Assembly (NCBI GenBank): GCA_028711825.1
Contig: JAQTRM010000053.1
Span: 1 to 7,481 of the forward strand
Reading direction: 5' to 3'
DNA: 7,481 bases
DNA from: Candidatus Omnitrophota bacterium
GTDB lineage: Bacteria > Omnitrophota > Gorgyraeia > Gygaellales > Profunditerraquicolaceae
Shown here in pieces: positions 1 to 5,616 of the stretch. Made by a program: the position numbers and the translations under genes. Under the pieces are notes generated by a model that saw only the letters and a program-made list of their open reading frames with translations, had not been told where the DNA came from and did no database searches. The stretch's first letter is position 1, and each line of letters begins with the position of its first letter.

Positions 1-1
1 C

Positions 2-22
2 TGACAAGCTGACAATTGACAA
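2..22. repeat. three short direct repeats TGACAA
   Basis: TGACAA occurs at 2-7, 10-15 and 17-22, so with a period of 8 and then 7 bases. The last copy overlaps the -35 box at 16-21. The array runs up to the left edge, so its true length is unknown. It could be a short degenerate tandem repeat in intergenic DNA or a set of regulator half-sites; the sequence does not decide. Confidence 0.4.
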
Positions 23-43
23 ACCATAAAAAACCAGTAAAAT
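16..43 (+). promoter_or_regulatory. sigma70-type promoter of the phosphorylase-like gene
   Basis: A perfect -35 hexamer TTGACA (16-21) is followed after 16 bases by TAAAAT (38-43), which matches the -10 consensus at five of six positions. Transcription would begin near position 50, giving a leader of about 20 bases before the ATG at 71. That leader carries the ribosome binding site AAGGAG (61-66). The spacing and the fit to the following gene support the call; use in vivo is inferred. Confidence 0.6.
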
Positions 44-70
44 AAAGTATTATTTTAAATAAGGAGAGAT

Positions 71-3000
71 ATGGAAAATAAACCGGAATACTATCTTGAC
101 AAAGACGGATGTTTCGTAATTAAAAACTACAACTACGCCAAGCCGTTTGCTAATTTTTTCCCGGGAATCGCCGGCAAATACGGGATACCGATGTGGGTTT
201 TTTATGTCAACCGCGGGCAGTGCATCTGCAGTTACGGAGTTAAAGACAAGGATCACGCCATTCTTGAATTCTCTCCCGCCAATAAATCCTGGCAATCCGC
301 TCCGGTATATGGTTTTCGCACCTTTCTTAAGATAGAAAAAGGCAAATCCGGCGGGACTTTTTATGAACCGTTCCATGACGGCTACGCTAACCTTAAATAT
401 CGCCTTCTCAATTCTATGCGCGTCGGTTCCGCCGACCTTTCCCTCGAGGAGGAAAATTGTTCTCTGGGGATTAAAACCCGGGTTAAATATTTTAACATCC
501 CTAATGATAATTATGCCGGTCTTTGCAGGTTGGTTACCGTGAAAAATACCGGGAAGATGCCGAAATCCATCCAAGTTATCGACGGCCTTCCCCAAATCGT
601 TCCTTTCGGCACGAATAACTTTTTCTTAAAAGCGATGTCCCGCACTATCGAGGCCTGGATGAAAGTCGATAATCTCGGGCGTTTTGCCCCTTTTTACCGT
701 CTCCAGGTCGATCCCTCTGACCGCCCCGAGGTAGTGCGTATTGAAGAAGGTAATTTTTATTTCGGCTTTTGCCGGAAGAAAGGCGGCAAAGCGGAGATGC
801 TCATGCCGATTGTCGATCCGCAGGCGGTATTCGGCACGGTTACCGATTTTTCCTATCCGGCGGAGTTCCTGAAAAAAACACGCTTCTCTTATCCTAAAAA
901 TCAGATCCTGGAGGGGAGAACTCCCGGCGCCCTGCTTTTTGCGCAAATGAAGTTAAAGCCGGGCGAAGAAAAAACTTTTTATGTTTTGACCGGGCAGGCC
1001 CGCGATATTGAAACCCTTAATCGATCGGTCAAAAAAATCATCCTTCCCGGCTATATCGAGGAAAAAATAAGACAAAACGACGAATTGATCAAAAAACTTA
1101 AAAATAATATTTTCACCGCGAGCGGTTCCCCGGCATTCGACCTCTACGCGGGGCAGACTTATCTGGACAATATTATGCGCGGAGGGTATCCGGAGCTTCT
1201 GGGTGAAAAAACAGTTTTTTACCTTTATTCGCGCAAACATGGCGATCTGGAGAGGGATTATAATAAATTCCATATTCAGCCGACATATCTCTCCCAGGGC
1301 AACGGAAACTACCGGGACGCCAACCAAAACCGCCGCAGCGATCTCTGGTTTAATCCTGCCATCGGAGAAGAAAATATTGTTTCTTTCATGAATCTTATTC
1401 AAACCGATGGTTTCAATCCCCTGATCGTCAAGCCGGAAAGCTTCCGCCTTAAGGAAAGCGCGGATCTTAAGCTGATCCTGAAGGACTGCGTTGAAGAAAG
1501 CGCCGTCGATCTCCTGTCGGATTTTCTTAAAAAACCGTTTAGCCCGGGCGAACTGCTTTTTTTTATCGAGAAGAATAAAATCGAGGTTAAAGTTTCCTAC
1601 GACGATTTTCTAAGCGCCGTCCTTTCTTCTTCCTCCAAGACTCAGGAAGCTGAACACGGGGAAGGTTTTTGGACGGATCATTGGGCCTATAATCTTGATT
1701 TAATAGAAAGTTATCTCGGTCTTTACCCGGAAAGGTCCGCGGAGCTTTTTTTCAATAATAAAGCCTTTTCTTACTTTGATAATGCCGAAACAGTCAAGCC
1801 GCGTAATGAAAAATACGTGCTTTACGGCGGAAAACCGCACCAGCTGCATTCCCTGATCCAGGATAACGAAAAAAAAGAACTCCTGCGCAGCCGGGCCTCC
1901 GACCCTCATTTGGCAAGAACCTCCTACGGTAAAGGTGAAATTTATTACACCACCCTAATTGCAAAGCTTCTGTGCCTGGCGGTAAACAAACTGGCATCCC
2001 TGGATCCTTTTGGCACAGGCGTTGAAATGGAAGCCAATAAACCTAACTGGTTCGATGCGCTGAACGGCTTACCCGCCCTTTTCGGTTCTTCCACCTGCGA
2101 AACTTTTGAATTAAAGCGTTTGCTCCAGATTATCAGGGATGCGCTAAAATCCTCGCCTTCTCCGGAAATTACGCTGGCCGAAGAAATTGCGCGTTTCATC
2201 GAGCAGCTCTCCGGGGTTTTAGCTGAGGATACGCTTACCTATTGGGATAAGTCCGGAACGATAAAAGAGGATTACCGCGCGCTTACGCGCCTGGGGTTAT
2301 CGGGAGCGGTAACCGGAATCAGCCTTGAAAAAATCAACTTTTTTCTCGACCAGGCGCTTAACAAGGTTGCCGCGGGATTAAGCCGGGCTTTCGATAAAGA
2401 ACGCGGGGTCTACCGTTCATATTTTATCAATCAGGTTTCCGAATACGACCTTATCGACAGCGCCCATTTTAAACCCAAAAAGTTTTCACAAATACCCGTT
2501 CCTTTATTTTTAGAGGGACAGGTGCACGCTTTGAGGCTTTCCAAGGATACCCGGGAAGCCCTGGCCTTGCATCAAGCGACTAAAAAAAGCCCGCTTTTTG
2601 ATAAGAAGTTAAAGATGTATAAAGTAACGGAATCGTTGAAGCCGATGCCTGAGGAAATCGGGCGGTGCCGGGTTTTTACTCCCGGATGGCTGGAGAATGA
2701 ATCTGTCTGGCTGCATATGGAATATAAATACCTTTTGGAATTGCTTAAAAACGGACTGGAGGAAGAATTTTACGCTGAATTTAAGAATGTGCTGGTGCCG
2801 TTCCAGGATCCGCGCGTCTACGGGCGCAGCATACTCGAAAATTCTTCTTTTATCGTCAGCAGCGCTCATCCGGATAAAAGACTGCACGGTAACGGTTTTG
2901 TCGCCCGGCTGTCCGGTTCTACCGCCGAATTCCTGCAAATCTGGCTGTTGATGAATACCGGCAGAAAGCCTTTTTCCGTTGACGCGCAAGGGAATCTTTC

Positions 3001-3262
3001 TCTGACCTTTAAGCCGTCTCTTCCCGGGTGGTTGTTTGATAAAAACGGTAAATATAGTTTTAATTTTTTAAGCTGCGTCAGGGTTACCTATCATAATGCC
3101 AAGAAGAAAAATACTTACGGTAAGGATGGGGCACGGGTTGAGAAAATCGTGATCCCCGGGGAAAACGGCCCCCTGGAAATCGATTCGCCTGTTATCCCGC
3201 CTCCCTACGCTGAAAAGATCAGGTCGCGCCAGGTTAAAGCGGTCGATATCTACCTGGTTTAA
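71..3262 (+). CDS. large cytosolic glycoside phosphorylase-like protein (GH94/GH149/GH161 type)
   Basis: The 1063-residue product resembles proteins annotated as cellobiose phosphorylase-like. Members of this clan (GH-Q) use inorganic phosphate to split beta-glucosidic bonds and release a sugar 1-phosphate. I infer a beta-sandwich in about the first 300 residues, an (alpha/alpha)6 barrel at about 360-960 and a small C-terminal beta domain. Recognisable blocks are YVNRGQ (45-50), GNYRD (412-416, like the substrate-loop GxRD of GH94), FWTDHW (533-538), NWFDALNG (659-666), YGRSILENSS (917-926) and HGNGFVARLSGS (939-950). D662 aligns by motif with the GH94 general acid in DWND. There is no signal peptide or membrane segment, so it acts in the cytosol. 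Classical GH94 cellobiose phosphorylases have about 800 residues; this length fits GH149 or GH161 (beta-1,3-glucan phosphorylases) better, but the substrate is not proven. The start follows AAGGAG (61-66) with only four bases between. Confidence 0.75.
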   Translation: MENKPEYYLDKDGCFVIKNYNYAKPFANFFPGIAGKYGIPMWVFYVNRGQCICSYGVKDKDHAILEFSPANKSWQSAPVYGFRTFLKIEKGKSGGTFYEPFHDGYANLKYRLLNSMRVGSADLSLEEENCSLGIKTRVKYFNIPNDNYAGLCRLVTVKNTGKMPKSIQVIDGLPQIVPFGTNNFFLKAMSRTIEAWMKVDNLGRFAPFYRLQVDPSDRPEVVRIEEGNFYFGFCRKKGGKAEMLMPIVDPQAVFGTVTDFSYPAEFLKKTRFSYPKNQILEGRTPGALLFAQMKLKPGEEKTFYVLTGQARDIETLNRSVKKIILPGYIEEKIRQNDELIKKLKNNIFTASGSPAFDLYAGQTYLDNIMRGGYPELLGEKTVFYLYSRKHGDLERDYNKFHIQPTYLSQGNGNYRDANQNRRSDLWFNPAIGEENIVSFMNLIQTDGFNPLIVKPESFRLKESADLKLILKDCVEESAVDLLSDFLKKPFSPGELLFFIEKNKIEVKVSYDDFLSAVLSSSSKTQEAEHGEGFWTDHWAYNLDLIESYLGLYPERSAELFFNNKAFSYFDNAETVKPRNEKYVLYGGKPHQLHSLIQDNEKKELLRSRASDPHLARTSYGKGEIYYTTLIAKLLCLAVNKLASLDPFGTGVEMEANKPNWFDALNGLPALFGSSTCETFELKRLLQIIRDALKSSPSPEITLAEEIARFIEQLSGVLAEDTLTYWDKSGTIKEDYRALTRLGLSGAVTGISLEKINFFLDQALNKVAAGLSRAFDKERGVYRSYFINQVSEYDLIDSAHFKPKKFSQIPVPLFLEGQVHALRLSKDTREALALHQATKKSPLFDKKLKMYKVTESLKPMPEEIGRCRVFTPGWLENESVWLHMEYKYLLELLKNGLEEEFYAEFKNVLVPFQDPRVYGRSILENSSFIVSSAHPDKRLHGNGFVARLSGSTAEFLQIWLLMNTGRKPFSVDAQGNLSLTFKPSLPGWLFDKNGKYSFNFLSCVRVTYHNAKKKNTYGKDGARVEKIVIPGENGPLEIDSPVIPPPYAEKIRSRQVKAVDIYLV

Positions 3263-3329
3263 TCCTTTACGGACCCCGGCGGCTTTTAGCCTTGCATAAG
3301 GTTCGGGTTTTTCTGCCCGCGACAGCTGA

Positions 3330-3668
3330 TTAACCGATTTTTTCGCTTAGTTTTTCCGAAGTGCTTAGATTGATATTTAAGGTATGCACGAAGAGGATCA
3401 GGAAAAGATTCCCGCGGTCCACCGCCAGCACACTCCCCTTAATCTTGCAGAAAAAATGCTCTCTTCGTTCTTTAGTGTTTCTTTCTTTCAGCAGATACAA
3501 GTAAGGCTGCGGTTTAACAACTTCTTCTTTTTGGATTGGCTTGATAATGTAGGAAAAATGACGCCGCACCACGCTGTGGACTCCTTCCTTGTCGGTAATC
3601 TCGGCGGTGGAGATTATCCTGCGTCCGCGATTCGGAAAACTTAAATTTTTATAAAGAAGGTCTCTCAT
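3330..3668 (-). CDS. small protein of unknown function, 112 residues
   Basis: I do not recognise a family. The product is basic and soluble in character, with no signal peptide and no clear membrane helix. Its middle, about residues 25-100, looks beta-rich: RRHFSYIIKPI (35-45), a YLYLLKERNT block, then FFCKIKGSV, and an alternating hydrophobic stretch near NLFLILFVHTLNINLS. This compact pattern could be a single small fold. Support for a real gene is the ATG at 3668, placed eight bases after GGAGGG (3677-3682 on this strand), natural-looking codon use, and its place downstream of plsY on the same strand. The antisense frame (3384-3644, plus) has no comparable ribosome binding site. It lies 149 bases after plsY, with a possible terminator between, so it may have its own promoter or depend on readthrough. 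It is convergent with the phosphorylase-like gene. No function is proposed. Confidence 0.6.
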   Translation of the reverse strand: MRDLLYKNLSFPNRGRRIISTAEITDKEGVHSVVRRHFSYIIKPIQKEEVVKPQPYLYLLKERNTKERREHFFCKIKGSVLAVDRGNLFLILFVHTLNINLSTSEKLSEKIG

Positions 3669-3676
3669 TTTCCCTG

Positions 3677-3682
3677 CCCTCC
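3677..3682 (-). promoter_or_regulatory. ribosome binding site of the 112-residue unknown gene
   Basis: GGAGGG, read on the minus strand, sits eight bases before the ATG at 3668. It is the main signal that this short frame is translated and that the ATG at 3668 is its start. Confidence 0.55.
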
Positions 3683-3755
3683 CCCGTTTTTTAGCGGCTC
3701 CGCGGGGTATTATTTTACAATCAAGTATGCAGGGTAAAATTCGTCAATTCAATAG

Positions 3756-3788
3756 AAAAAGACCGAAAAAAGAAAGCGTTTCCTTCGG
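3756..3788 (-). terminator. possible Rho-independent terminator after plsY
   Basis: On the minus strand, CCGAA (3788-3784) can pair with TTCGG (3767-3763), and inside it GAAA pairs with TTTC around a three-base loop (3776-3778). One unpaired base faces four on the other arm. The hairpin is followed directly by TCTTTTT (3762-3756). It begins about 30 bases after the plsY stop codon, the usual place for an operon terminator. The stem is interrupted and AT-rich in its upper part, so it may be weak or leaky. Confidence 0.4.
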
Positions 3789-3817
3789 CGGGCCCGGAAG
3801 AGTATTTAAAAATATAA

Positions 3818-4459
3818 TTATGTTTTGGGTTTTCCGAAATAAAGGCGGGGTTCTTTTCCCTGGAAGATCCGGATGAGATTAGCGCGGTGCCGTATAAGCA
3901 CAAAAAGCGATAAAAGCAGGCTTAGCGCGGTAAATACCGGAGGCAGTTTTAAAAAAAACGAAGAAACCGGAAAAACAACGGCGCTTAAGACCGAGGCTAA
4001 CGAAACAATACGGGAAATCAGGAAGACCACAAACCAGGTTGCGACAAGAACCGCGATTACCGCTCCCAGCCCCGGGATGCGCCAGGAAAGTCCGAGCAAT
4101 ACCCCAAAAGTGGAAGCAATGCCTTTGCCTCCCTTAAAACGGAGAAAGATTGTCCAATTGTGTCCGCAAATGCAAGCCAGCCCCATCATGATATGCGTAT
4201 TTTGCGGATCGATCAGCGGGATCCTCGCTGAAAAATAATCCGCCAGAAAAAATGCGACCAGGAATCCTTTAAAGATATCAAAGATCAATACCGTAATCCC
4301 CGGCCCTTTGCCTAAAACCCGCAGGGCATTGGTCGCTCCGACATTTCCGGAGCCCTCTTTGCGGATATCGATCCCTTTCAGTATCCTGCCGAAAATATAA
4401 GCGGTGGGAACAGATCCGATAAGATAACTAATTAGCAGCGCGGCGAGTATCGTTGCCAT
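3818..4459 (-). CDS. plsY: glycerol-3-phosphate acyltransferase PlsY
   Basis: PlsY is an integral inner-membrane enzyme that moves the acyl group of acyl-phosphate onto position 1 of glycerol-3-phosphate, giving lysophosphatidic acid, the first step of phospholipid synthesis. The 213 residues match the usual family length. The three cytoplasmic family motifs are present: GSGNVGATN (36-44), GHN followed by FKGGKG (99-101, 108-113), and HRANLIR with GKE (191-203). Hydrophobic segments at about 3-23, 52-73, 85-100, 115-147 and 152-190 fit the multi-pass topology. The chosen ATG gives the normal short N-terminus that runs straight into the first helix and the GSVPTAY block (15-21). The gene overlaps the end of pgsA by 32 bases and its AGGAGG lies inside pgsA, so translation is probably coupled. 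It needs acyl-phosphate from PlsX, which is not in the window. Confidence 0.95.
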   Translation of the reverse strand: MATILAALLISYLIGSVPTAYIFGRILKGIDIRKEGSGNVGATNALRVLGKGPGITVLIFDIFKGFLVAFFLADYFSARIPLIDPQNTHIMMGLACICGHNWTIFLRFKGGKGIASTFGVLLGLSWRIPGLGAVIAVLVATWFVVFLISRIVSLASVLSAVVFPVSSFFLKLPPVFTALSLLLSLFVLIRHRANLIRIFQGKEPRLYFGKPKT

Positions 4460-4991
4460 ATAAGGTTTTAAAACCTCCTTTTACGTAATCGACCCCGGAA
4501 ATAACGGTGAAGATTACCGCGATCCACCAGATATATGCCGCTAATTTCCATTGCAGCAGCACGCAGATAACCGAAAACATCTGGAATGTGGTAGTGAGTT
4601 TTCCCCAGCGGGTAGGATAGACATCCAGGCTTTGTTTAACCATGTAAATGACCACTGCCCCCATAATAATGATTACATCGCGCGAGATTACGATAAAACT
4701 GACCCAAAGCGGGAATTTCAGTTCCAGGCGGCAGATAGGCGATAAAAAAATAAAAGCGCTGATCAGGAGAAATTTGTCTCCCAGGGGGTCTAGAATGGAA
4801 CCGGCCTTGGAAATCATTTTAGCCTTGCGCGCGATATAACCGTCTAATCCGTCGGAGATAACCGACACGGTAAAAATAAACAGCGCGAGATTTTTTAGAT
4901 AAATCCTGTCCGGCGTGTAGTAAACCAGGCAGGCGATAAAAAATGGAACGCTTAAAATCCGAAAAATAGATATTTTATTGGCGATATTCAT
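4428..4991 (-). CDS. pgsA: CDP-diacylglycerol-glycerol-3-phosphate 3-phosphatidyltransferase PgsA
   Basis: PgsA transfers the phosphatidyl group of CDP-diacylglycerol to glycerol-3-phosphate, releasing CMP and giving phosphatidylglycerophosphate, the precursor of phosphatidylglycerol. It is an inner-membrane enzyme of the CDP-alcohol phosphatidyltransferase family. The complete family motif is visible: D50-G51-x2-A54-R55-x8-G64-x3-D68-x3-D72, preceded by D47; these aspartates bind metal and the CDP group. The N-terminus NKISIFRI (5-12) is typical of bacterial PgsA, and the 187 residues are a normal length. Several hydrophobic segments fit about six membrane helices. The ATG at 4991 follows a G-run plus AAG (5006-4999), about eight bases away. 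Another member of the CDP-alcohol family is possible in principle, but the N-terminus and the neighbouring plsY favour PgsA. It lies 49 bases after lepB and overlaps plsY by 32 bases. Confidence 0.92.
   Translation of the reverse strand: MNIANKISIFRILSVPFFIACLVYYTPDRIYLKNLALFIFTVSVISDGLDGYIARKAKMISKAGSILDPLGDKFLLISAFIFLSPICRLELKFPLWVSFIVISRDVIIIMGAVVIYMVKQSLDVYPTRWGKLTTTFQMFSVICVLLQWKLAAYIWWIAVIFTVISGVDYVKGGFKTLYGNDTRRAAN
4463..4479 (-). promoter_or_regulatory. plsY ribosome binding site overlapping a 14-base palindrome
   Basis: AGGAGG (4479-4474 on the minus strand) lies 14 bases before the plsY ATG, longer than the usual 5-10. It overlaps AGGTTTTAAAACCT (4463-4476), a perfect palindrome that could fold as a five-base stem with a TTAA loop. 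Such a fold would cover part of the binding site, and ribosomes finishing pgsA would open it. This coupling is an inference. Confidence 0.4.
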
Positions 4992-5040
4992 CTTTATCTT
5001 CCCCCCGTCCGTTTCGGCTTAAGGCTAAAAATAAGAAGAA

Positions 5041-5616
5041 TTATTTGATCAATCTGATGCGTTTAGGCGGCCAGTAAATTACCATTGCCTGCCCCAATAA
5101 ATTTTTCTTGGGAACAAACCCCCAGTAACGGCTGTCTTTGGATGTGGCGGAATTATCACCCAGCACAAAATAAGAATCCTGGGGTACCACGATTTTTTCA
5201 CCCGTGCCGCCTAAAGGGCCCTGATTGTAATAATAAGTGCGGTTAAAGATGTCGCCTTCCAGGGGCTTATCGTTGACAAAAATCGAACCACCTTTGATCT
5301 CCACCGTATCCCCGGGGAGGCCGATCATTCTTTTGATAAAGTCTTTATCACGGTCCTCCGGATAAATAAAAACCACCACATCCCCTCTTTTGGGCTGGTG
5401 AAATTCAGGCAGCCGAAAACCGGTAAAAGGGATTTTCGCTCCATAAACGAACTTGTTTACCAGGATAAGGTCTCCTTCGATTAAAGTCATGCGCATCGAA
5501 CCGGTGGGGATCTTGAAGGCTTGGACGATAAATGTCCTGATTACCATCGCCAGGATAAAAGCGACGAGGATCGATTCGGCCCAGTCCCGGATTACGGATT
5601 TCTTTTTTCGGATCAT
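5041..5616 (-). CDS. lepB: signal peptidase I (type I, Ser/Lys)
   Basis: LepB is a membrane-anchored serine protease that removes signal peptides from proteins exported by Sec or Tat. The 191-residue product has one N-terminal hydrophobic anchor (about 14-31) and the periplasmic catalytic domain. The nucleophile is S40 in PTGSM (38-41) and the general base is K95 in IKRMIGLPGD (94-103). The last family box is GDN (153-155) with DSRYWG (161-166). The conserved Pro of the usual SM-x-P-TL box is Met here (SMRMTL, 40-45). A longer frame begins at 5742 and would give 233 residues, but its first 42 lie inside lepA and look like shadow sequence. The ATG at 5616 is chosen because it gives a normal N-terminus, overlaps the lepA stop codon as ATGA and follows GGAGG. 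The lepA-lepB order is also found in Escherichia coli. Confidence 0.95.
   Translation of the reverse strand: MIRKKKSVIRDWAESILVAFILAMVIRTFIVQAFKIPTGSMRMTLIEGDLILVNKFVYGAKIPFTGFRLPEFHQPKRGDVVVFIYPEDRDKDFIKRMIGLPGDTVEIKGGSIFVNDKPLEGDIFNRTYYYNQGPLGGTGEKIVVPQDSYFVLGDNSATSKDSRYWGFVPKKNLLGQAMVIYWPPKRIRLIK

Noticed and set aside
953..1402. Minus-strand open frame of 149 residues
   Set aside because: Antisense to the phosphorylase-like gene, which is open and motif-bearing throughout.
3275..3319. Hairpins in the convergent gap (AGCCTTGCATAAGGTT at 3288-3303, then CGGGTTTTT; and CGGG/CCCG at 3304-3319) as a terminator
   Set aside because: The stems are only four to six pairs with a wobble, and the T-run does not follow directly on a strong stem. 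A terminator is expected here but I cannot show one for either strand.
3384..3644. Plus-strand open frame of 86 residues opposite the small unknown gene
   Set aside because: No ribosome binding site, no promoter, and the opposite strand has better codon use and a clear GGAGGG before its start.
3697..3746. Promoter for the small unknown gene, with TAAAAT on the minus strand as -10
   Set aside because: The base spacing leads to a poor -35 match (ATTTTA), and the nearby TTGACG has no good -10 partner at 16-18 bases.
3721..3903. Minus-strand open frame of 60 residues overlapping the end of plsY
   Set aside because: Out of frame with plsY, runs over the terminator-like hairpin and shows no protein features.
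3873..4238. Plus-strand open frame of 121 residues
   Set aside because: Antisense to plsY, whose motifs are all intact; no independent support.
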